A stretch of 10,143 nucleotides of DNA from Armatimonadota bacterium (GTDB lineage Bacteria > Armatimonadota > Zipacnadia > Zipacnadales > UBA11051): positions 1 to 10,143 of the forward strand of contig JAUWOG010000041.1 of NCBI GenBank assembly GCA_030612305.1. Reading direction: 5' to 3'. Below the pieces are notes generated by a model that saw nothing but the letters and a program-made list of their open reading frames with translations, was not told where the DNA came from and ran no database searches. Shown here in pieces: positions 1 to 5,519 of this stretch (positions within the stretch are counted from its first letter, which is position 1; each line of letters begins with the position of its first letter). A program made the translations under genes and the position numbers.

Positions 1-69
1 TGCGGCTGCGGGTGAGATCGCGCGACGCCGGCGTGAAGGGGGCCGTGGCAGGTCGCGTGAAGGCGGAGA

Positions 70-78
70 TGATACAAT
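70..78 (+). promoter_or_regulatory. possible extended -10 promoter of nth
   Basis: TG at 70-71, one base, then TACAAT at 73-78 matches an extended -10 box (TGnTATAAT) with one mismatch. No good -35 hexamer is visible at the usual distance. An inverted repeat lies just downstream (CCGGAC 79-84, GTCCGG 94-99, 9-nt loop) and could be an operator or the end of an upstream transcript; there is no U-run. The nth ATG at 122 has only a weak purine-rich stretch (about 109-120) as ribosome binding site. Nothing else in 1-121 can be assigned to a gene. Confidence 0.4.
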
Positions 79-121
79 CCGGACGCCGTATCAGTCCGGG
101 ATACCAGAGTGAGAGCAGAGC

Positions 122-784
122 ATGGCACGTGAAAGCAAGCAGCAGGTGGGCCGGCGAGCCGTGAAGATACTGGAGGCCCTCCGTGAAGTGTACGGTCTGC
201 CACGCACGGCCTTGCGCCATCGCGCCCCCTGGGAACTGCTGGTGGCGACGATACTGTCGGCCCAGTGTACCGATGTGCGCGTCAACGAAGTCACGCCGGC
301 TCTCTTCGACAAATACCCGACGATTGGGGATGCCGCCGAGGCTGAGCCGGCCGAACTCGAGCAGATAATACGGCCCACCGGCTTTTTCCGCAACAAGGCG
401 AAGGCTATCCGCGAGTCGGCCCGGCGGATCCTGGAGGACTTCGGCGGGAAGGTGCCGGAGACGATGGAGAACCTGACGAGCCTCCGCGGTGTCGCCCGCA
501 AGACGGCGAGTGTGGTGCTCCAGGCGGCGATTAAGCCGGACGGGCCACACGATGGCGTCGTCGTGGATACGCACGTGCAGCGGCTGGCCCGGCGCATGGG
601 GCTGGTGCCCTCGACATGGACGAACGCCGACAAGATAGAGCGACGACTGATGGAGGTCTTCCCGCGCGAGCAGTGGGACCTTTCGTTCACCTTCATCGAG
701 CATGGTCGGGCGGTCTGCAGTGCGCGCAAGGCTCTGTGCGACGAGTGTGTGGTGCGTGACCTCTGCCCACGCCGGGGGGTTTGA
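122..784 (+). CDS. nth: endonuclease III (DNA glycosylase/AP lyase)
   Basis: This base-excision-repair enzyme removes oxidised pyrimidines and cleaves the abasic site by beta-elimination. The 220-aa length is normal for the family. The helix-hairpin-helix is at residues 121-133 (LRGVARKTASVVL), with catalytic lysine K127. Catalytic aspartate D149 lies in VVVDTHVQR. The C-terminal 4Fe-4S loop has the exact spacing C-x6-C-x2-C-x5-C at C199, C206, C209 and C215. The hairpin differs from the usual LPGVGRKTANVVL by P to R, G to A and N to S, and K127 to D149 spans 22 residues rather than the 18 of E. coli because of a small insertion around residues 138-145. All catalytic and cluster residues are present, so it should be active. 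The PLP enzyme gene follows 48 bp downstream on the same strand and may be co-transcribed. Confidence 0.97.
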   Translation: MARESKQQVGRRAVKILEALREVYGLPRTALRHRAPWELLVATILSAQCTDVRVNEVTPALFDKYPTIGDAAEAEPAELEQIIRPTGFFRNKAKAIRESARRILEDFGGKVPETMENLTSLRGVARKTASVVLQAAIKPDGPHDGVVVDTHVQRLARRMGLVPSTWTNADKIERRLMEVFPREQWDLSFTFIEHGRAVCSARKALCDECVVRDLCPRRGV

Positions 785-832
785 GCAAGCTGCGCGGTCT
801 GACTCAGCACGACGCCAAGGAGTAGAGACGAA

Positions 833-1948
833 ATGAAGCCACTCGCAGGTACGCCCATTTCCTCCATAGACACCCCCGCGCTGCTGGTTGATTACACGAT
901 CCTGCAGCGCAATATCCAGCGGCTTCAGGAGGCCAGTGACGCCGCCGGAATTGCGGTGCGGCCGCACATCAAAGCGCACAAAACGCCGCAAGTCGCCCAG
1001 ATGCAGATACAAGCCGGAGCCATCGGTGTGACATGCGCGAAGCTAGGTGAGGCCGAGGCGATGGCCGCCGGCGGCATGGACGACATCTTCCTCGCCAACT
1101 GCATCGTCGGAGAGCTGAAGATGGCGCGGCTCGTGGCGCTGGCGAAGCATGTCCCGAAGCTGTCGGTCGCCGTCGAGAGCACCGAGTCGGCGCAGCAGAT
1201 GAATGACGCCTTCGCAGCCGCAGGCCTCATCCTCGACATCATCATCGAGGTCAACATCGGCGCGAACCGTGCCGGCGTCGAGCCGGACCGGGCCGTGCAG
1301 TTCGCGGAGGCGCTGGGGGAGTACCCGGCGCTGCGCATCACCGGTATCATGGGCTACGCCGGTGGTCTGGGCTACATAGTCTGTGATGAAGACGAGCGCA
1401 TCGAGATAGCCGCCGAGGAGGCACGCAGAATCAGCGCCGTGGCGGATGAGTTGCGCGCCGCCGGCTTTGACATGCAGACTATATCCGGAGGCGGAACTCC
1501 GACCGCGGGTCGCTACCGGAAGGGCTGCGGCCTCACCGAGGTGCGCTGCGGCACCTATTGCCTCAATGACTGCAACCAGGTGGACCTGGGGGCCTGCGCT
1601 GTCGAGGACCTCGCGGCCACTGTGCTCTCGACTGTCGTCGCCGTCCCCGCTGAGGACCGCATCATCATAGACGCCGGAACGAAGGCGCTCGACCAGGCCG
1701 TCAGCGACCTCACCGAGGGCTACGGCCGGCTGAAGGGCCACGAGGGCGGCGGGGTGTACAAAATCAACGACGAGCACGGCTATGTGGATGGGACATGCCT
1801 GCAGGGCGATCTCGCAATCGGTGACATAGTGGAGATCTACCCGCCCAGAATCTGCACCTGCCTGAACCTCTATGACTACATGTACGTCGTGGAGGACGGC
1901 CATGTCCGCGATGTCTGGCGCATCACCGCACGCGGCGCAAATACCTGA
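833..1948 (+). CDS. D-threonine aldolase / D-serine dehydratase family PLP enzyme
   Basis: This is a 371-aa fold-type III PLP protein: an alanine-racemase-like TIM barrel at about 12-255, then a C-terminal beta domain. The Schiff-base lysine should be K47 in RPHIKAHK, the hallmark of this family. A glycine-rich phosphate-binding segment SGGGT is at 218-222, followed by TEVRCGTYCLND, and INDEHG near 311-316. Characterised relatives bind a divalent metal near the C-terminus through His-x-Cys or His-x-Asp. Here the matching stretch at 337-346 reads PPRICTCLNL, so the histidine position is R339; C341 is kept and C343 is an extra cysteine. Substrate is therefore unknown: D-threonine aldolase, D-serine dehydratase or another D-amino-acid activity are all possible. 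The start is supported by AAGGAG at 817-822, 10 nt before the ATG. It may share a transcript with nth, but no pathway partner is adjacent. Confidence 0.88.
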   Translation: MKPLAGTPISSIDTPALLVDYTILQRNIQRLQEASDAAGIAVRPHIKAHKTPQVAQMQIQAGAIGVTCAKLGEAEAMAAGGMDDIFLANCIVGELKMARLVALAKHVPKLSVAVESTESAQQMNDAFAAAGLILDIIIEVNIGANRAGVEPDRAVQFAEALGEYPALRITGIMGYAGGLGYIVCDEDERIEIAAEEARRISAVADELRAAGFDMQTISGGGTPTAGRYRKGCGLTEVRCGTYCLNDCNQVDLGACAVEDLAATVLSTVVAVPAEDRIIIDAGTKALDQAVSDLTEGYGRLKGHEGGGVYKINDEHGYVDGTCLQGDLAIGDIVEIYPPRICTCLNLYDYMYVVEDGHVRDVWRITARGANT

Positions 1949-1976
1949 GCGAGGCCGCCGGCCCATGCACGCCACT

Positions 1977-1995
1977 CGCAGGCTGGAAGCCTGCG
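1977..1995. repeat. REP-like palindromic element
   Basis: CGCAGGC (1977-1983) and GCCTGCG (1989-1995) form a perfect 7-bp stem with the 5-nt loop TGGAA, in the gap between the PLP enzyme and the R3H ATPase gene. Read on the minus strand, the surrounding bases encode AQASSLR. As I recall, this motif recurs in spurious short proteins from several GC-rich phyla (Planctomycetes, Armatimonadota, Verrucomicrobia), which suggests a dispersed intergenic repeat. No U-run follows, so it is a poor intrinsic terminator. Only one copy is in the window, so its repeated nature cannot be shown here. Confidence 0.5.
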
Positions 1996-2025
1996 CCACG
2001 GGAATATCTGTGCCTGCTCGCGTTC

Positions 2026-2055
2026 TTGACACTCGCGCAGAACGCAGCCTATACT
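2026..2055 (+). promoter_or_regulatory. sigma-70-type promoter of the R3H ATPase gene
   Basis: A perfect -35 box TTGACA (2026-2031) is followed after 18 bp by TATACT (2050-2055), which differs from the consensus -10 by one base. It is the best promoter match I found in the window. Transcription would start near 2061-2063, leaving a 5' leader of only about 22 nt before the ATG at 2084. It suggests the ATPase gene is transcribed independently of the nth-PLP enzyme pair. Confidence 0.7.
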
Positions 2056-2062
2056 GGTCGCG

Positions 2063-2087
2063 AAAGGAACTGATGCAGCAGAGATGA
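2063..2087 (+). promoter_or_regulatory. Shine-Dalgarno and four-codon leader ORF coupled to the ATPase start
   Basis: AAAGGA (2063-2068) lies only 4 nt before an ATG at 2073, but 15 nt before the ATPase ATG at 2084, which is far for direct use. The ATG at 2073 opens a reading frame of four codons (MQQR), and its TGA at 2085-2087 overlaps the ATPase ATG as ATGA. Ribosomes loading at 2063-2068 could thus translate the leader and restart on the ATPase. Alternatively the purines at 2079-2083 serve as a weak direct site. This is inference from spacing only. Confidence 0.3.
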
Positions 2088-3613
2088 CCCCGCACGAGAC
2101 AATCACCGACGACATGGAGCAACTCCTCGCCGTACTTCCAGAGCGCGCGCGCAGGGAACTCACCGAGCACCCCCGCCTCAAGGAGCTTATCGAAGTCGTG
2201 ATAGACCTCGGAGGCCCGATCGAGGCCCGTTTCCCCGACAGCTTTGAACTGCTTGGTGAGGAGCCGGTCGCCCATGAGGACATCGAGGAGGTGGTGGCCG
2301 GCCTCGGCGAGTTCGACCACGACAACCGCGCCGGCATTGAGCGGACGCTGCATCGCATCTCGGCGATGCGGAATCGTCTGGGAGAAGTGGTCGGCCTGAC
2401 CTGCCGCGTGGGCCGCGCGGTCCAGGGCACCATAGACGTCATCCGCGATGTCATCGAGTCGGGGGACAGCATCCTCTTCCTTGGCCCGCCCGGCATCGGC
2501 AAGACCACCAAGCTCCGCGAAGTCGCCCGCGTGCTGGCCTCGGAGTTTGAGAAGCGCGTCGTCATCGTTGACACGAACAACGAGATCGCCGGCGACGGGG
2601 ACATCCCGCATCCCGCCATCGGCCGGGCGCGACGCATGCAGGTCCCCAACGGCTCCAAGCAGCATGACATCATGATCCAGGCCGTCGAGAACCACATGCC
2701 GGAAGTCATCGTCATTGACGAAATCGGCAATGAGGCCGAGGCCGCCGCGGCTCGCACTATCGCCGAACGGGGCGTGCAACTCATCGGCACCGCGCATGGG
2801 AACACGCTCGAGAACCTGATGGCGAATCCGACGCTGGCGGACCTCGTCGGCGGTATCCAGGCCGTCACGCTCGGCGATGATGAGGCGCGCAGGCGCGGGA
2901 CGCAGAAGGTCGTCCTCGAACGCAAAGCGCCGCCGACATTCCAGACCGCCGTCCAGCTTGAAGGCCTCCGCCGCCTCGCCATCTACCGCGACGTAGCCTC
3001 CACCATTGACCGGATACTCCTCGGCCAGATCGTCACGCCGGAAGTCCGGAAACGCAGCGCCGACGGGGAGTTCGAAGTCATCCAGCAGCAGGAAGTCAAG
3101 CCGCCTGGTGTCGCCGGTCAGGGCACCAGCCTGGCGCACCTGAACAGGCGGATTCAGCAGGCCCAGAGAGCCACCGGCAGCCGGCTCTTCATCAAGGGCC
3201 TCAGCCGCAGTAAGGTGGAGAGGGCTCTGCGCCAGCTCCGGGCGAATCTCACTCTCGTCAACGACGCCGCTGAGGCCGACATCATCCTCGCCTCGCAGAA
3301 CCATGCCGCCGAGCTGTCGGCGCACTCCCCGGCGGACTGTGAAGTGCGATGCGTGCGCTCGAATACGTTCTCTCAGATCTATGAGGCGCTGCGGGAGATA
3401 GCGGGCGCGGATGCCGGCTCGCTCGAGGAGTTCGCCCTCGGCCAGGTCGAAGAGGCCCTTGAGGAAGTCACGCGCACGAACCAGGCCGTCGAGCTCCTGC
3501 CCCAAAACGCCTACATCCGGCGCCTCCAGCACGAGCTTGCCGCCAAGCACAACTTCCGCTCCGGCAGCGTGGGCAAAGAGCCGCGCCGCCGCGTGACCAT
3601 CCACCCCGACTGA
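2084..3613 (+). CDS. Ycf45/SpoIIIAA-like AAA ATPase with C-terminal R3H domain
   Basis: This is a 509-aa cytoplasmic protein with no signal peptide or membrane segment. The N-terminal helical part (about 1-110) leads into a P-loop ATPase: Walker A GPPGIGKTT at 134-142, VIVDTNNEIAG at 160-170, AIGRARRMQVP at 178-188, Walker B VIVIDEIG at 208-215, and GTAHGNTLENL at 235-245. This pattern is that of the Ycf45 / stage III sporulation AA-like family. A second small domain (about 366-405, RLFIKGLSRSKVERAL) precedes the R3H motif R479-x3-H483 (RRLQHELA) and the terminal conserved segment at 490-509, a single-stranded nucleic-acid-binding module. The family's function is not established; binding or remodelling of RNA or ssDNA is inferred from the R3H domain. 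It has its own strong promoter and sits just before tmk and holB. The start at 2084 is the natural one, but no strong direct ribosome site supports it; M11 at 2114 is an alternative. Confidence 0.9.
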   Translation: MTPHETITDDMEQLLAVLPERARRELTEHPRLKELIEVVIDLGGPIEARFPDSFELLGEEPVAHEDIEEVVAGLGEFDHDNRAGIERTLHRISAMRNRLGEVVGLTCRVGRAVQGTIDVIRDVIESGDSILFLGPPGIGKTTKLREVARVLASEFEKRVVIVDTNNEIAGDGDIPHPAIGRARRMQVPNGSKQHDIMIQAVENHMPEVIVIDEIGNEAEAAAARTIAERGVQLIGTAHGNTLENLMANPTLADLVGGIQAVTLGDDEARRRGTQKVVLERKAPPTFQTAVQLEGLRRLAIYRDVASTIDRILLGQIVTPEVRKRSADGEFEVIQQQEVKPPGVAGQGTSLAHLNRRIQQAQRATGSRLFIKGLSRSKVERALRQLRANLTLVNDAAEADIILASQNHAAELSAHSPADCEVRCVRSNTFSQIYEALREIAGADAGSLEEFALGQVEEALEEVTRTNQAVELLPQNAYIRRLQHELAAKHNFRSGSVGKEPRRRVTIHPD

Positions 3614-3614
3614 G

Positions 3615-3632
3615 GCCGGGGCCGCGCCCGGC
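3615..3632 (+). terminator. GC-rich hairpin after the ATPase gene
   Basis: GCCGGG (3615-3620) pairs perfectly with CCCGGC (3627-3632) around a 6-nt loop, starting two bases after the ATPase stop codon. It ends five bases before the tmk promoter elements. There is no U-run, so it may be a weak or Rho-assisted terminator or a transcript-end stabiliser. The position between a stop codon and a new promoter is what makes it credible. Confidence 0.3.
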
Positions 3633-3636
3633 TCTA

Positions 3637-3645
3637 TGCTATAAT
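3637..3645 (+). promoter_or_regulatory. extended -10 promoter of tmk-holB
   Basis: TG (3637-3638), one base, then a perfect TATAAT (3640-3645) forms a consensus extended -10 element, preceded by TA. The -35 region is a GC-rich hairpin without a TTGACA-like hexamer, as is common for extended -10 promoters. Transcription would begin near 3652. AGGGAG at 3671-3676, 7 nt before the ATG at 3684, is the tmk ribosome binding site. Confidence 0.6.
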
Positions 3646-3683
3646 ACCGCCAGCTTCTCAGTACACATACAGGGAGTCACACG

Positions 3684-4376
3684 ATGGCCGGGCTGTTCAT
3701 CGTACTCGACGGCATTGACGGATGCGGCAAGAGCACACAGGCCCGCCTGCTGGCGGAAGCTCTCCGGCGGCGCGGCGACGAAGTGCTCCTCACCTTCGAG
3801 CCCGGCGACACGTCGGTAGGCGCGAAGATCCGCCAGATCCTGCTCGACCCCGACACCGGCGACATCGAAGCCCTGACTGAGGCACTGCTGTTCTGCGCCG
3901 ACCGCGCCGAGCATGTGGCCACCGTCATCAGACCTGCACTCGAGGCCGGCAAGACAGTCGTATCCGACCGCTTCGGCTCCTCGACTGCAGCGTACCAGGG
4001 CTTCGCCGGCGAGCTGGGGTTCGAACCGGTCTGCCAACTCAATCAGATTGCCAGCGGCGAACTGATGCCCGACCTGCTGATCGTGCTCGATATTGCCCGC
4101 GACTGCGCACGCGAGCGTCTCAGCCATGTCGCGCGCGGCTACGACCGCATTGAGCAGAATGTCCAGTTGCTGCTGACCGGCCTCGGTCAGGATATTCACG
4201 ACACCGGCTGGATAGATGCACGCCTCGCCCACGATCGCTTCAGCCGCCTGCGAGAAGGCTTTCTCCACTGCGTGGAGATCGCAGGGGACCGCGGTGTCGT
4301 AATAGACGCAAGCCGGGCCGTCGAGCAAGTCCATGAAGAGATCATGCGGAGCGTGACGGAGGGCGAGGACCGATGA
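3684..4376 (+). CDS. tmk: thymidylate kinase (dTMP kinase)
   Basis: It phosphorylates dTMP to dTDP with ATP, for dTTP synthesis. The P-loop is GIDGCGKST at 10-18. The usual REPGGT-like dTMP-site segment appears as FEPGDTSVG at 38-46. Further family features are LLFCADRAEHV at 68-78, the DR motif at 95-96 (VVSDRFGSSTAAYQG) and the LID segment around 143-157 (ARERLSHVARGYDRIEQ). The protein is 230 aa, longer than the typical 205-215. The extra length lies between DRIE (153-156) and FSRLREGF (186-193): 29 residues instead of about 5. It starts after AGGGAG (3671-3676) and its TGA overlaps the next gene's ATG as ATGA, so tmk and holB are translationally coupled. It has an extended -10 promoter of its own. 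Identity is clear; the insertion is the oddity. Confidence 0.95.
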   Translation: MAGLFIVLDGIDGCGKSTQARLLAEALRRRGDEVLLTFEPGDTSVGAKIRQILLDPDTGDIEALTEALLFCADRAEHVATVIRPALEAGKTVVSDRFGSSTAAYQGFAGELGFEPVCQLNQIASGELMPDLLIVLDIARDCARERLSHVARGYDRIEQNVQLLLTGLGQDIHDTGWIDARLAHDRFSRLREGFLHCVEIAGDRGVVIDASRAVEQVHEEIMRSVTEGEDR

Positions 4377-5500
4377 GCTGCGGCGATGTTGCGGGCCATC
4401 AGGGGACGCTGCAGGTGCTCAAGCGGGCGGCGCTGACCGGCCGCGTGCCTCATGCGTACCTCTTTGTCGGCCCCCCGAATGTCGGCAAGACCCTCGTCGC
4501 AGTCGAGTTTGCCAAGGCGCTCAACTGCGAAGCGCTCACCGACCCGCAGACTGTGGATGACATCGAGCCGTGCGACGAGTGCAGCGCCTGTGTGCGGATA
4601 GAGAAGGGGATACATCCCGACTTCCGGCTGCTCCAGCCGACGACGCATCTGGAAGCCGACGAAGTGGACGAGATGGTGCAGATGGAGGGTGCGGTAATCC
4701 GCATCGAGCAGGTGCGAGAACTCATCGAGAGCGCCTCGTTCAAGACGAACCAGGCGCGGCGCCGCGTCTTCATCATCACCGGGGTCGAAACGATGAACAT
4801 CCCCGCTGCCAACGCCTTCCTCAAGACGCTGGAGGAGCCGCCGGGCGATACCACCTTCGTCCTCACTACGTCCCAGCCCAGCCACCTCTTGCCGACCATC
4901 ATCTCACGCTGCCAGGTGCTTCATTTCCATCCCGTGGCGGCGGATGTCGCCCGCGAGTTCCTTGCCGCGCGCTATCCTGATACTGCGCCCGAGCAGATGG
5001 ACTCGATTCTCGCGATGGCAGCCGGCCGCATCGGCTGGGCGATCAAACTTCTCCAGCAGCCCGACGTGCTGCAGATACGCAGCGACTTGCTTGATATGTG
5101 CGCGGAGTTGGCCGATGCGGAGTGGGTCGAATGTCTGCGTGCCGGGGAGTTGCTTGTGGACGCCGCCGAGAGGTGGTGGATCGCGGGCAACGAGGCGGAG
5201 ATGGCGGAGAAGGCGCTGAAGGCGAGCCGCGATCGCGTGCTGCGAACGAGTATGCGTGACATCCTCGACGTGCTGGCGACGTGGTTCCGCGACCTGCTGC
5301 TGCTGTCCGCGAATCCGGAGGCCGACGGGCTCATCAACATGGACCGCGCGGATCAACTGCGGCAACTGGCCCCGCGCTACCAGCCGCGCAAGTGCCAGGC
5401 CGCATGTACGCATCTTCAGACCATGCACGCCCAACTGCGCCAGAATGCGAATCTGCGCCTCGCCGCCGAGAACCTCGCACTCCGCCTCATCGTCACCTGA
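4373..5500 (+). CDS. holB: DNA polymerase III delta-prime subunit (clamp loader)
   Basis: This is the delta-prime subunit of the clamp-loader complex that opens the sliding clamp onto primed DNA. In its 375 aa, the AAA+ P-loop GPPNVGKT is at 33-40, zinc-module cysteines are C52, C67, C70 and C73, and FIITGVETMN at 133-142 occupies the Walker B position. KTLEEPPGDTTFVLTTSQ is at 151-168, and the SRC motif at 178-180 supplies R179 as arginine finger. The Walker B acidic residues are lost, as expected for a non-hydrolysing delta-prime, but Walker A is intact, unlike the degenerate one of E. coli delta-prime. The C-terminal part (about 195-375) is helical, as expected for the collar. The start overlaps tmk by 4 bp and has GGAGGG at 4358-4363. 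tmk-holB adjacency is widespread in bacteria. Confusion with DnaX is unlikely given the lost Walker B and the tmk pairing. Confidence 0.94.
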   Translation: MSCGDVAGHQGTLQVLKRAALTGRVPHAYLFVGPPNVGKTLVAVEFAKALNCEALTDPQTVDDIEPCDECSACVRIEKGIHPDFRLLQPTTHLEADEVDEMVQMEGAVIRIEQVRELIESASFKTNQARRRVFIITGVETMNIPAANAFLKTLEEPPGDTTFVLTTSQPSHLLPTIISRCQVLHFHPVAADVAREFLAARYPDTAPEQMDSILAMAAGRIGWAIKLLQQPDVLQIRSDLLDMCAELADAEWVECLRAGELLVDAAERWWIAGNEAEMAEKALKASRDRVLRTSMRDILDVLATWFRDLLLLSANPEADGLINMDRADQLRQLAPRYQPRKCQAACTHLQTMHAQLRQNANLRLAAENLALRLIVT

Positions 5501-5519
5501 GGCGGCACACTACCCCGCC
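5501..5519. terminator. weak shared hairpin between convergent genes
   Basis: GGCGG (5501-5505) and CCGCC (5515-5519) can pair across a 9-nt loop in the 9-bp gap between the holB stop and the stop of the facing gene, overlapping that gene's last codons. The stem is only 5 bp and has no U-run on either side, so a bidirectional terminator is only a suggestion. Confidence 0.2.

Noticed and set aside
91..873. Minus-strand open frame of 260 codons opposite nth
   Set aside because: It shadows nth, whose HhH and iron-sulfur motifs are decisive; the antisense product has no recognisable features.
1043..3604. Very long open frame (853 codons) on the minus strand across two genes
   Set aside because: It runs antisense to the PLP enzyme and the R3H ATPase, both with clear family motifs. 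High G/C at third codon positions of the real genes removes stops on the opposite strand. The translation shows no recognisable domain.
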